DNA from: an uncultured Clostridium sp.
GTDB lineage: Bacteria > Bacillota > Clostridia > Lachnospirales > Lachnospiraceae
NCBI GenBank assembly: GCA_946553025.1
Contig: CAMNRM010000053.1
Coordinates: 1-34,715, forward strand
Length of the DNA stretch: 34,715 nt
Reading direction: 5' to 3'
The notes under the pieces were generated by a model that made no database searches, was not told the origin of the DNA, and saw only the letters and a list, made by a program, of their open reading frames with translations. How positions within the stretch are numbered: position 1 is the stretch's first letter; the number at the start of each line of letters is the position of its first letter. Below, in pieces: positions 15,751-25,400 of the stretch. The position numbers and the translations under genes are program-made.

Positions 15751-17240
15751 TTCGAGGAGCTGGCATCCTTATGCCGATTACCAGCCTGCCGTCTAAGTAC
15801 GGCATCGGCTGCTTTTCGCAAAGTGCTTATGATTTTATCGACTGGCTGAAGGAAGGCGGACAGCGCTACTGGCAGATCCTTCCCTTAGTTCCCACCAGTT
15901 TTGGGGATTCCCCCTACCAGTCCTTTTCCACCTATGCGGGAAATCCCTACTTTATCAGTTTAGAGGAACTTATCGAAGAAGGCGTGCTGACCAAAAAGGA
16001 ATGTGAAGGCGCAGATTTCGGCGACGATCCTAAAGATATTGACTATGAAAAAATGTATGAAAACCGCTACCCTCTTCTCTACAAAGCCTACGAGCGCAGC
16101 AACATCAGCGAAAATCAGGATTATCTTCGGTTTATGGAAGAAAACGGCTGGTGGCTGAAAGATTATGCTCTGTTTATGGCGGTAAAAGAGAGGTTTGACG
16201 GAAAACCCTGGACGGAGTGGGCCGAAGATATCCGCCTGCGCTGGGCCAATGCCATGGACTACTACCGGCGGGAAATGTATTTTACCATTGAATTTCACCA
16301 GTATCTTCAGTTTAAGTTCTACCAGCAGTGGACAAAATTAAAAGCCTATGCCAATGCCCGGGGAATCCAGATTATCGGGGATATCCCCATCTACGTCGCC
16401 ATGGACAGCGCTGATGCCTGGGCGCACCCGGAGTTATTTCAATTAGATGAAAACAATGTTCCGACCGCCGTAGCCGGATGTCCGCCCGACGGCTTTTCCG
16501 CCACAGGCCAGCTCTGGGGCAATCCGCTCTACCGCTGGGATTATCACGCACAGACCGGATTTTCCTGGTGGATTGAGCGCCTGCGCTACTGCTTTAAGCT
16601 GTATGATATCCTGCGGATTGACCATTTCCGCGGCTTTGACGAATACTACTCCATCCCTTACGGTGCCAAAACCGCCGCCAACGGAACCTGGGAAAAAGGG
16701 CCGGGAATTTCTCTCTTCCACCGGATGCGGGAAGTCCTTGGCGAACGGGAGGTTATCGCCGAAGATTTAGGCTATGTCACGGATTCCGTAAAGCAATTGG
16801 TTGCCGATACGGGATTTCCCGGAATGAAGGTTTTGGAATTTGCCTTTGACTCCCGGGATACGGGCTGCACGAACGATTACCTGCCCCACAACTATCCCGA
16901 AAACTGCGCCGCCTACACCGGAACGCACGATAACGAAACCCTGGTCGGATGGTTTAACAGCATTACCAAAGAAGAAATGGAAAATGCAAGAGATTACCTC
17001 TGCGATCACTATACGCCGAAAAAACACCTGCACTGGCCCTTTATCAGCCTGGTAATGCGAAGCCGGGCAAACCTCTGCATTATCCCGATCCAGGACTATC
17101 TTGGCTATGACAACACCAGCCGGATGAACCGCCCTTCCACCGTGGGAACAAACTGGCGATGGAGGATTACCGAAAAAGAATTAAGTAAAGAGCTGCAGGA
17201 AGAAATCTTTACTGTGGCAAAACGATATGGACGGATTTAA
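15747..17240 (+). CDS. malQ: 4-alpha-glucanotransferase (amylomaltase)
   Basis: A 497-residue GH77 enzyme that transfers alpha-1,4-glucan units between maltodextrins and releases glucose. Family landmarks are present: the N-terminal MPITSLPSKYGIGCF, SFGDSPYQSFSTYAGNPY, and the active site with nucleophile D292 (LRIDHFRGF), acid E339 (IAEDLGYVT) and D395 (YTGTHDNETL). Length and motif order are normal. It is the last gene of the operon, overlapping the EEP gene by four bases and ending before the terminator at 17270. Together with the PTS it would process alpha-glucans to glycolytic intermediates. Confidence 0.97.
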   Translation: MIRGAGILMPITSLPSKYGIGCFSQSAYDFIDWLKEGGQRYWQILPLVPTSFGDSPYQSFSTYAGNPYFISLEELIEEGVLTKKECEGADFGDDPKDIDYEKMYENRYPLLYKAYERSNISENQDYLRFMEENGWWLKDYALFMAVKERFDGKPWTEWAEDIRLRWANAMDYYRREMYFTIEFHQYLQFKFYQQWTKLKAYANARGIQIIGDIPIYVAMDSADAWAHPELFQLDENNVPTAVAGCPPDGFSATGQLWGNPLYRWDYHAQTGFSWWIERLRYCFKLYDILRIDHFRGFDEYYSIPYGAKTAANGTWEKGPGISLFHRMREVLGEREVIAEDLGYVTDSVKQLVADTGFPGMKVLEFAFDSRDTGCTNDYLPHNYPENCAAYTGTHDNETLVGWFNSITKEEMENARDYLCDHYTPKKHLHWPFISLVMRSRANLCIIPIQDYLGYDNTSRMNRPSTVGTNWRWRITEKELSKELQEEIFTVAKRYGRI

Positions 17241-17269
17241 GCCAATAACCGCCATTATCCTATACAACG

Positions 17270-17304
17270 AAAAGGAGGACGCCCCCAAAAAACGTCCTCC
17301 TTTT
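17270..17304. terminator. Bidirectional terminator between malQ and lysA
   Basis: A perfect 12-bp stem, AAAAGGAGGACG (17270-17281) with CGTCCTCCTTTT (17293-17304), has an 11-base loop. A and T tails on both sides suit both converging genes. Confidence 0.85.
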
Positions 17305-17334
17305 CCTCATTATTTCTTCCTCAATATTTCTTCT

Positions 17335-18603
17335 TCAATACTTCTTCAATAAATCACAAAAATCAAAGGTTGCAAAGTAATCCTTCGGCGTTTCTGCCCG
17401 GCGGATTAACTCCACGCTTCCATCCTCTTTCAGCAGAAGTTCCGCGGAACGAAGGCGTCCGTTATAGTTATAGCCCATGGCAAAGCCGTGCGCCCCCGTA
17501 TCGTGGATAACCAGGTAATCGCCCATGGCAATCTCGGGAAGCATACGATCCACGGCAAACTTGTCATTATTTTCACAAAGCGACCCTACAATATCGTACT
17601 TATGATCGCAGGCAGCCTCTTCTTTCCCGGCAACCGTGATATGATGGTAGGCCCCATACATCGCCGGGCGCATCAGGTTTGCCGCACAGGCATCCACGCC
17701 GATATACTCCTTATAAGTGTGCTTTTCATGAATCGCCTTCGTCACCAGACAGCCGTAGGGCCCGAGCATAAAGCGCCCGCACTCCGTATAGATGGCGACA
17801 TCGCCCATGCCTTCGGGAACCAGCACTTCTTCATAAACTCTGCGCACGCCCTCGCCGATGGCCAGGATATCGTTCGGTTCCTGCTCCGGGCGGTAAGCAA
17901 TGCCCACGCCGCCGGAAAGGTTGATAAACTCTGCCGAAATCCCCGTTTCCTTCTTCACCCGCACCGCCAGTTCAAACAAGGTTCTGGCAAGCATGGGATA
18001 ATAGTCATTGGTCACGGTATTGCTGACTAAAAAGGCGTGAATGCCAAAATGCTTTGCCCCTTTTTCTTTTAAGATCTTATACGCCTCCATCAGCTGGGCT
18101 TCGGTCATCCCATACTTGGCATCGCCGGGATTATCCATAATGCCGTTGCTAATCGTGTAGACCCCGCCGGGATTAAAGCGGCAGCTCACCGTTTCGGGGA
18201 TGGCACCTAAGGTTTCTTCCAGGCAGGCAATGTGCGTAATATCATCTAAGTTAATCACCGCCCCCAGCTTATGGGCCATGGCAAACTCCTCGGGCGGCGT
18301 ATCATTGGAAGAAAACATAATCTCCTTTCCCGAAAACCCGCAGCCCTCGGACAGCATCAGTTCCGTAGCCGACGAACAGTCCGTCCCGCAGCCCTCTTCC
18401 TTTAATATCTTTAAGATAAACGGATTGGGCGTCGCCTTCACCGCAAAATACTCTTTAAATCCCGGGTTCCAGGCAAACGCCTGATGAAGCTTCCTCGCAT
18501 TCTCCCGGATTCCCTTCTCGTCATACAGGTGAAACGGCGTAGGAAACTTCTCTGCCATCTCCTGAATCTGTTCCAGGGAAACAAACGGTCTTTTTTCCAT
18601 CAT
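17335..18603 (-). CDS. lysA: Diaminopimelate decarboxylase-type PLP enzyme
   Basis: A 422-residue fold-type III PLP decarboxylase. The Schiff-base lysine is K56 in YFAVKATPNP; other landmarks are CSSATELMLSEGCGF, INLSGGVGIAYRPE (phosphate-binding Gly loop), YTECGRFMLGPYG, and the C-terminal GSLCENNDKFA with the active-site Cys from the neighbouring subunit. This pattern fits meso-diaminopimelate decarboxylase, the last step of lysine synthesis, better than ornithine or arginine decarboxylase, although related carboxynorspermidine-type enzymes are not ruled out. No lysine riboswitch is seen in the 55-base gap to pyk, so it is probably cotranscribed with pyk. Confidence 0.85.
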   Translation of the reverse strand: MMEKRPFVSLEQIQEMAEKFPTPFHLYDEKGIRENARKLHQAFAWNPGFKEYFAVKATPNPFILKILKEEGCGTDCSSATELMLSEGCGFSGKEIMFSSNDTPPEEFAMAHKLGAVINLDDITHIACLEETLGAIPETVSCRFNPGGVYTISNGIMDNPGDAKYGMTEAQLMEAYKILKEKGAKHFGIHAFLVSNTVTNDYYPMLARTLFELAVRVKKETGISAEFINLSGGVGIAYRPEQEPNDILAIGEGVRRVYEEVLVPEGMGDVAIYTECGRFMLGPYGCLVTKAIHEKHTYKEYIGVDACAANLMRPAMYGAYHHITVAGKEEAACDHKYDIVGSLCENNDKFAVDRMLPEIAMGDYLVIHDTGAHGFAMGYNYNGRLRSAELLLKEDGSVELIRRAETPKDYFATFDFCDLLKKY

Positions 18604-18658
18604 GTACTCTCCTCTGCTTCTTTATTGCTGCTCACACATCCGCAGCAGCATTTCTTCC

Positions 18659-20113
18659 TTACTCGATAGGCACTACCCGCATAATATTCGTCTGCGTCGC
18701 CGGCTCGTTCCTCCTTGCATAGGACACAACGCCCGCGGTAATCACTGCCAGATCGCCTTCCCTGACAATCCCTTTCTCTTTCAGTTCTTCTAAGGAATAT
18801 TCAATCAGTTCGTCGGTAGACTCCGCACGCTTTGACCAGAGCGGCTTTACGCCCCAGTAAATCATCATCTGACGCACTGCGGACAGGCTGGGCGACATCC
18901 CGATAATCTGCGAAGCCGGACGCCACTTGGAAAGCATCTTTGCCGTATAGCCGGAAATCGTCGGCGTGACAATCACCTGCGCATGGAGATCATCTGCCGT
19001 CGCCACCGAAGAATAGCACACCGCATTGGAAATATGGTGCCCGTTCTTGGCAAATACATGGCGGTTGCGGTAGGAACTGTAGTCCAAGTGGGACTCGGTA
19101 TCGCTTACAATGGTCGCCATCATCTTTAAGGCTTCAATCGGGTATTTTCCCATCGCCGTTTCCCCGGAAAGCATAACCACATCGGTTCCGTCATAGACCG
19201 CATTTGCCACATCCGTTACCTCGGCTCTGGTCGGGCGAGGGTTGCGGATCATGGAATCCAGCATCTGGGTTGCCGTAATCACCACCTTGCAGGCTTCATT
19301 GCAGCGCCCGATAATGGTTTTCTGGATGTAGGGAACCTTCTCCGGCGGAATCTCCACGCCCATATCGCCCCGGGCAACCATAATACCGTCCGCGGCAGCA
19401 ATAATCTCATCTAAGTTATCAATACCCTCCGCGTTTTCAATCTTGGCAATAATCTGCATATTTGCCCCTTCTTCGCGCAGGATATCCCGAATTTCACGAA
19501 TGGCATCGGCATTGCGCACAAAGGATGCAGCGATAAAATCAAATCCTTCTTTAATTCCAAAACGAATATCTTCTTTATCCTTATCGGTCAGCGCCGGAAG
19601 CTTAATCTTAACATTAGGAACATTTACGCCCTTCCTCTGTCCCAGTTCACCGCCGTTAATGACCGTACAGACAATATCGGTTTCCTTAACCTCTTTGACT
19701 TCCAGCTCAATTAAACCATCGTCAATTAAAATCTTATTGCCCGGAACGACATCCTCGACCAGACCTGCGTAATTAATAAAGCCGATATGCTCATCGCCTT
19801 CCATCTCCCGGGTAGTCAGGGTATATTCCTGTCCTTCCTGAAGAATCACCTTTTTCTCATCTTTTAGTAAGCCGGTGCGGATTTCCGGTCCCTTGGTATC
19901 CAACAATGCGGCAATCGGGCGATCAACCTCCTTGCGCACCTGCTTTAACAGCTCCAGACGCGCCTTGTGCTCACTGTAACTGCCGTGGGAGAAGTTAAAA
20001 CGCGCCACATCCATCCCGTTCTCTGCCAGTCCCCGCATAATATCCGGGTTGTCACTGTTCGGCCCTAAGGTGCAGATAATTTTTGTCTTTTTCTGTCTTG
20101 TCATTTCTTCCAT
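18659..20113 (-). CDS. pyk: Pyruvate kinase
   Basis: A 484-residue glycolytic enzyme converting phosphoenolpyruvate and ADP to pyruvate and ATP. Seen in order: KTKIICTLGPNSDN, MDVARFNFSHGS, LLDTKGPEIRTG, the B-domain, IIAKIENAEGIDNLDEII (catalytic Lys region), GIMVARGDMGVEIP, TATQMLDSMIRNPRPTRAEV and LSGETAMGKYP, then the C-terminal allosteric domain. The C-terminal PEP-utilising extension found in Bacillus enzymes is absent. ATG 20113 has AAGGAG 9 bases upstream. No clear promoter was found; a TATAAC lies at 20163-20158 (minus) with a poor -35. Confidence 0.97.
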   Translation of the reverse strand: MEEMTRQKKTKIICTLGPNSDNPDIMRGLAENGMDVARFNFSHGSYSEHKARLELLKQVRKEVDRPIAALLDTKGPEIRTGLLKDEKKVILQEGQEYTLTTREMEGDEHIGFINYAGLVEDVVPGNKILIDDGLIELEVKEVKETDIVCTVINGGELGQRKGVNVPNVKIKLPALTDKDKEDIRFGIKEGFDFIAASFVRNADAIREIRDILREEGANMQIIAKIENAEGIDNLDEIIAAADGIMVARGDMGVEIPPEKVPYIQKTIIGRCNEACKVVITATQMLDSMIRNPRPTRAEVTDVANAVYDGTDVVMLSGETAMGKYPIEALKMMATIVSDTESHLDYSSYRNRHVFAKNGHHISNAVCYSSVATADDLHAQVIVTPTISGYTAKMLSKWRPASQIIGMSPSLSAVRQMMIYWGVKPLWSKRAESTDELIEYSLEELKEKGIVREGDLAVITAGVVSYARRNEPATQTNIMRVVPIE

Positions 20114-20227
20114 AACTCTTCTCTCCTTATCTTCCCACTTCGTACAACACTTTCGGTTATACCTGTTTCATCCCCACCCGATACAAGCCTGCAAAATCCA
20201 TCGGCTCTATCCCCATCGCACTTCTTC

Positions 20228-21073
20228 TCACTTCTTTTCTGTTACATGCTGATGCGTGTACAGATGATCCTGACAGTATTCATAACTGCCTGCACATTTG
20301 GAGCAATAGCGAAACTCCATCTGCGCCCCGTCCTCCTCCGTCCTCCCGCAGACCGCACAGCGATGGCGGGTTCTTCCGGCAGGCTTTATCTTGGTCTGTG
20401 CCTTAAATTCCTGCCTGCGCCGGATTTCCTTGGGCGAAAACCGCTGGGGCTTTCGGGTAAGCACAAAAAAGACCAGCACGTTTAACAGAGAAAGACCGAT
20501 TTCCAGCCGCGCAACAATATCCCCTGTAACAAACGAATAAATATACAAGGCCGTTTCGGCGACTGCCAGGTATTTTATCTTTATGGGGAGTAAGCCCCAG
20601 ATAAAAAACTCCATATTCGGAAACATCAGAGCAAAGGCGATAAACAGGGAAAAGTTCAGGTACACCGGCCTCAGTATCGTCCCGACACCCAAAATAAAAT
20701 ACACTGCAACCGCCCCGGCCACATGGCCAATCACCCCTAAAAGAAAGTACATATTAAAGCGGAACGAACCCCACACCCGCTCAAGCGTACTCCCAAGAAA
20801 ATAATAGGTGGGTATAATCATTGCATTAAGGAAAATCCCGATAATATCCCCCATCCCCCGAATAGAAAACGGCGGATATAAAAGGAAGGTAAACACCCTC
20901 CATATCTGCCCGTGAACGATGGCATCCCCGTTCAGGCTGAGAAAAGCAAGATAAAATGACGGCATAATAAAGGACAGCACCGCACCGATGGCATACATCC
21001 CCGCAATATACCTTGGCAGATCCCTGACTGCATACTTTCCAAACTTCTTCTCCAGCTGATAAAAAAATTTCAT
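20228..21073 (-). CDS. Rhomboid-fold membrane protein without visible catalytic residues, with C-terminal zinc ribbon
   Basis: A 281-residue protein. Residues 20-205 contain about six hydrophobic segments with rhomboid/derlin-like features (HGQIWRVFTFLLYPP after the first segment; FRFNMYFLLGVIGHVAGAVA). Where active rhomboids have GxSG, the sequence reads YLNFSLFIAFALMFPN, and no TM6 histidine is visible, so it is probably not a protease. The C-terminus is cytosolic and ends in a zinc ribbon: CAVCGRTE and YCSKCAGSYEYCQDH. Such pseudo-rhomboids may bind or chaperone membrane proteins. ATG 21073 fits; the upstream ribosome site (GAAAGACAGGAAGG) is good. Confidence 0.8.
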   Translation of the reverse strand: MKFFYQLEKKFGKYAVRDLPRYIAGMYAIGAVLSFIMPSFYLAFLSLNGDAIVHGQIWRVFTFLLYPPFSIRGMGDIIGIFLNAMIIPTYYFLGSTLERVWGSFRFNMYFLLGVIGHVAGAVAVYFILGVGTILRPVYLNFSLFIAFALMFPNMEFFIWGLLPIKIKYLAVAETALYIYSFVTGDIVARLEIGLSLLNVLVFFVLTRKPQRFSPKEIRRRQEFKAQTKIKPAGRTRHRCAVCGRTEEDGAQMEFRYCSKCAGSYEYCQDHLYTHQHVTEKK

Positions 21074-21200
21074 AAAACCTTCCTGTCTTTCTTTTGATGT
21101 TACTGTTCAACGATTTGCTGTAACCTTCTGACTTCCTGCCTGCTTGACCGCACTGCACCATACATCAACAGTAACCTGCATTCCCCACAGCTACACTAAA

Positions 21201-22142
21201 TTAAAAAAGATCCTTTTTGGAAAAAATCCAGGCAACAATCAGTGAAAGCACCACGGCAAAGCCCAGTACAATCACAAAACCATAGGGGCTGTCGGCAAAG
21301 GGCATACCTGCCGAATTGACATTCATCCCATAGAAGCTTGCAACCATGGTTGGAATCGACATCACTATCGTTATTGTTGCCAGAAACTTCATAACAATAT
21401 TCAAATTGTTGGAGATAACCGAGGCAAAAGCATCCATCGTACCGCTTAAAATACCGCTGTAAATATTTGCCATCTCGATTGCCTGCTTATTTTCATTAAT
21501 AACATCTTCCAGCAATTCTGTATCTTCCGGGTATTTTTTGATTTTTTCATTGCGCAGAAGCTTTTCCAAAACCACCTCATTCGAGCGAAGGGAGGTAGTA
21601 AAGTACACCAGACTCTTTTCCAGTTCCAAAAGTTCAATCAACTCCTGATTTTTCTGGGACTGGTGAAGCTTTCTCTCGATAACCTCACTCTTCTTATCAA
21701 TGATTCGCAGATATTGTAAGTAGAGCGATGCGTTCTTATACAAAATCTGTAAAATAAAGCGGGTCTTCATAAAAGTATGAAAATCCCTGACCCGTCCGTC
21801 CATAAACACGGAGAGCACCGGCGACTCTTCCAGGCAGACCGTAATCAGTAAATCCGCGGTCATCACAATACCCAGAGGGATCGTCACATACCAGTCTTTT
21901 CCGTTTCGCTCTTCAATCGCCGGGATATCCACCAGCACCAGGGTATAGTTATCCTCGACTTCGATACGGGAGCGCTCTTCCTCATCCAGAGGTGCCCGCA
22001 GATGATCCGGATCAATCTGGTAGGCATCGGAAATCTCCAGAATTTCCGTCGCTGTGGGATTTGTCAGTGCAATCCAGGAGCCGGGAAGGCGTTCATCTTT
22101 CTGATGGACAACACCGTCTTCAGTTCTAAAAATTTGTATCAT
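21201..22142 (-). CDS. corA: CorA-family magnesium/divalent cation transporter
   Basis: A 313-residue CorA-type channel. The N-terminal cytosolic domain is followed by a long helix (about 185-255) and two C-terminal membrane segments, the first ending in the signature YGMN (VASFYGMNVNSAG). Start ATG 22142 (MIQIFRTEDG) is chosen because GGAGG lies 8 bases upstream; an upstream frame to 22229 has no ribosome site and crosses the promoter at 22197-22225. The leader is about 50 bases, too short for an M-box riboswitch, so transcriptional Mg control by leader RNA is unlikely. Confidence 0.92.
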   Translation of the reverse strand: MIQIFRTEDGVVHQKDERLPGSWIALTNPTATEILEISDAYQIDPDHLRAPLDEEERSRIEVEDNYTLVLVDIPAIEERNGKDWYVTIPLGIVMTADLLITVCLEESPVLSVFMDGRVRDFHTFMKTRFILQILYKNASLYLQYLRIIDKKSEVIERKLHQSQKNQELIELLELEKSLVYFTTSLRSNEVVLEKLLRNEKIKKYPEDTELLEDVINENKQAIEMANIYSGILSGTMDAFASVISNNLNIVMKFLATITIVMSIPTMVASFYGMNVNSAGMPFADSPYGFVIVLGFAVVLSLIVAWIFSKKDLF

Positions 22143-22196
22143 TGCTTCAGCCTCCATTCCTTGAAAAATTGCACGCAAATTCCTCCATGCCCTATC

Positions 22197-22225
22197 ATTA
22201 TAATTTCTACCCTTCCTTTTGTCAA
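22197..22225 (-). promoter_or_regulatory. Consensus sigma-A promoter of corA
   Basis: On the minus strand TTGACA (22225-22220), exactly 17 bases, TATAAT (22202-22197): a perfect consensus promoter, with a start near 22190. Confidence 0.9.
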
Positions 22226-22342
22226 ACAAATGCGGGAGAAAAACTTATCCGAACCTATAAAGAAAGCATTACACACGATGGCGATACCGTTTTCCACAAA
22301 GCCTCTCTTGATTTTTCACGGTTTTTTAACAGTACCTACCAA

Positions 22343-22371
22343 TTGTTTTCCTTCCTATTTTATGATACACT
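22343..22371 (+). promoter_or_regulatory. Promoter of the activase/dehydratase gene
   Basis: TTGTTT (22343-22348), 17 bases, TACACT (22366-22371) with TGA directly before it, an extended -10. Confidence 0.6.
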
Positions 22372-22490
22372 AGGTATCGCTTTAGAAGGTATTTTAAAAG
22401 ACAAAGCATTTTTAAAGCATGGAAACAATAATAGAAACCATACAGGAAAATCAAGTTTTGAAACAAAGGAGGTAATGGGAGATTCCCTAT

Positions 22491-25400
22491 ATGATGAAAA
22501 AAACATTCACCCTTGGAATCGATATCGGTTCCACTACAGTCAAAGTTGCTGTTTTAGATCCTGGTGCTCATCTGGTTTTTTCCGATTACCAGAGGCATTA
22601 CGCCAATATCCAGGAAACACTTGCCGGTCTGCTGAAGAAAGCCAAAGATAAGCTGGGCGATCTTGAGGTTGTTCCCTCCATCACCGGCTCCGGGGGACTC
22701 ACCCTTTCCCGGCATTTACATATTGACTTCGTCCAGGAGGTGGTCGCTGTGGCGACGGCCCTTCAGGACTATGCGCCGCACACCGACGTCGCCATCGAGC
22801 TTGGCGGTGAGGACGCGAAGATTATTTATTTCTCCAACGGCATTGATCAGCGGATGAACGGGATCTGCGCCGGGGGAACAGGTTCATTCATCGACCAGAT
22901 GGCTTCCCTCTTGCAGACGGACGCCGCCGGTTTAAATACATATGCTGCCAACTATCAGGCGATTTACCCGATTGCCGCCCGCTGCGGCGTGTTTGCCAAG
23001 TCGGATATCCAGCCTTTAATTAACGAGGGTGCGACCCGTGAGGATCTGGCGGCTTCGATCTTCCAGGCCGTCGTCAACCAGACCATCAGCGGCCTGGCCT
23101 GCGGAAAGCCCATCCGGGGCAATGTCGCCTTCCTTGGCGGCCCGCTGCACTTCCTCCCGGAACTGCGCAATGCCTTTATCCGCACCCTGCGCTTACAGGG
23201 CGAGCAGATTATTGCCCCGAACCATTCCCATCTTTTTGCCGCCGTGGGTGCAGCCATGAACAGCAGCGCCGAACAAAAGCCGGTTTCCCTGGATAAGATG
23301 ATTCACACCTTAACCCGCGGGATTCCCATGGAGTTTGAGGTAAAGCGCATGGACCCGCTGTTTGAAGACGAAGCTTCCTACGACGAATTTTGCACGCGGC
23401 ACGATAAGCACCGGGTTGCTTCCGGGGATTTATCCACCTACAGCGGAAACTGCTTTTTAGGCATTGACGCCGGCTCCACCACCACAAAGGTTGCCCTGGT
23501 GGGCGAGGACGGAAAGCTGCTCTACCGCTTCTACAGCAACAATCAGGGAAGCCCCCTGGCTACCGCTATCCGGGCAATGAAGGAGATCAGCAGCCAGCTT
23601 CCCGACACGGCAAAGATTGCCTGGTCCTGCTCGACCGGCTACGGGGAAGCCCTCTTAAAATCCGCCCTGATGCTCGACGAAGGCGAGGTGGAAACCATTT
23701 CCCACTATTACGCCGCCGCCTTTTTTGACCCGGAAGTGGACTGCATCCTCGATATCGGCGGTCAGGATATGAAATGTATCCGCATCAAGGACGGCACGGT
23801 GGACAGCGTCCAGTTAAATGAAGCCTGCTCCTCCGGCTGCGGTTCCTTTATTGAAACCTTTGCCAAGTCCTTAAACTACAGCGTGGAGGACTTTGCTAAA
23901 GAAGCCTTATTTGCCAAAAACCCGACGGATCTGGGAACCCGCTGTACCGTATTTATGAACTCCAATGTTAAGCAGGCCCAGAAGGAAGGGGCTTCGGTTG
24001 CCGATATCTCCGCCGGACTTGCCTATTCCGTGATTAAAAATGCCTTATTTAAGGTAATTAAAATTACGAACGCTTCCGATTTGGGAAAGCACGTCGTCGT
24101 TCAGGGCGGTACGTTTTACAATAATGCGGTTCTTAGAAGTTTTGAAAAGATCTCCGGCTGCCAGGCCATCCGCCCGGACATTGCCGGAATCATGGGTGCC
24201 TTTGGTGCTGCCTTAATCGCCAGGGAGCGCTACAGCGCCGAAAAGAAGACCTCAATGCTTCCCATCCAGAAAATTTTAGACTTAACCTACCGCACCGTAA
24301 TGACCCGGTGCCAGGGCTGCTTAAACCACTGTGTACTGACCATTAACCAGTTCGACGGCGGGCGGCAGTTCGTCACCGGAAACCGCTGCGAGCGCGGACT
24401 TGGGCAGCATAAGGCAAAAAAAGAAGTGCCCAACCTCTTTGACTATAAATATCACCGGATGTTCGACTATGAGCCATTGCCCGCAGATAAAGCTTACCGC
24501 GGCGAGGTCGGGATTCCCCGGGTGTTGAATATGTACGAAAACTACCCCTTCTGGGCGGTTTTCTTTAAGGAACTGGGCTTTTCCACCACCCTCTCCCCGC
24601 AGTCGAACCGGCAGATTTACGAACTGGGCATTGAATCCATCCCCAGCGAATCCGAATGTTATCCGGCAAAGATTGCCCACGGGCATGTTTCCTGGCTGAT
24701 TAAGAAAAACGTGAAGTTTATCTTCTATCCCTGCATTCCCTACGAGCGCAACGAAACGCCCGACGCCGGAAACCACTACAACTGCCCGATGGTCACTTCC
24801 TATGCGGAAAATATTAAGAATAATGTGGAAGAACTGGAAACCGAGCATGTGCGGTTTATGAATCCCTTCCTGGCCTTTACCAGCGAAGAAATTCTGACCA
24901 ATGCCTTAGTGCGCGAGTTTTTAAACGCCTTTGGCTCACACTCCCGCACCGACCATCCGATGACCAGGGAAGAAATCCAAAAGGCGGCGCACGCCGGATG
25001 GCTGGAACTGGAAGCTTCCCGGAGAGATATTGAACAAAAGGGCGAAGAAACCCTGGCCTGGCTGAAAGAAACGGGCAAACACGGCATTGTCCTTGCCGGA
25101 CGGCCCTACCATGTAGACCCGGAAATCCACCACGGCATACCGGAAATGATTACCTCCTACGGGATGGCGGTATTGACCGAGGATTCCATCTCCCACTTAT
25201 CCGACGCGGAGAGGCCCTTAGTCGTCACCGACCAGTGGATGTACCACTCCCGGCTCTACCGGGCAGCCACCCTGGTAAAGACCAACCCGAACCTGGACTT
25301 AATTCAGTTAAACTCCTTTGGCTGCGGCTTAGACGCCGTGACCACCGACCAGGTCAGCGGGATTCTCACGGCTGCCGGGAAGATTTATACCGTATTAAAG

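Larger units (their letters stand above)
22143..22490. other. Divergent intergenic region corA / activase
   Basis: About 350 bases with two opposed promoters (22197-22225 minus, 22343-22371 plus). An 8-bp inverted repeat, GCGATACC (22281-22288) and GGTATCGC (22373-22380), brackets the plus promoter. The activase leader is about 110 bases and contains AAAGGAGGT plus a GGGAGATTCCC hairpin just before the start. The short frames here are not credible genes. Confidence 0.5.

Noticed and set aside
18604-18658. Lysine riboswitch before lysA
   Set aside because: The gap to pyk is only 55 bases and shows no conserved riboswitch structure.
21090-21175. GTTACTGTT / AACAGTAAC inverted repeat between the pseudo-rhomboid and CorA genes
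   Set aside because: Nine bases, arms about 70 bases apart and no context; easily due to chance.
22142-22229. Longer CorA start
   Set aside because: It crosses a perfect consensus promoter and lacks a ribosome site.
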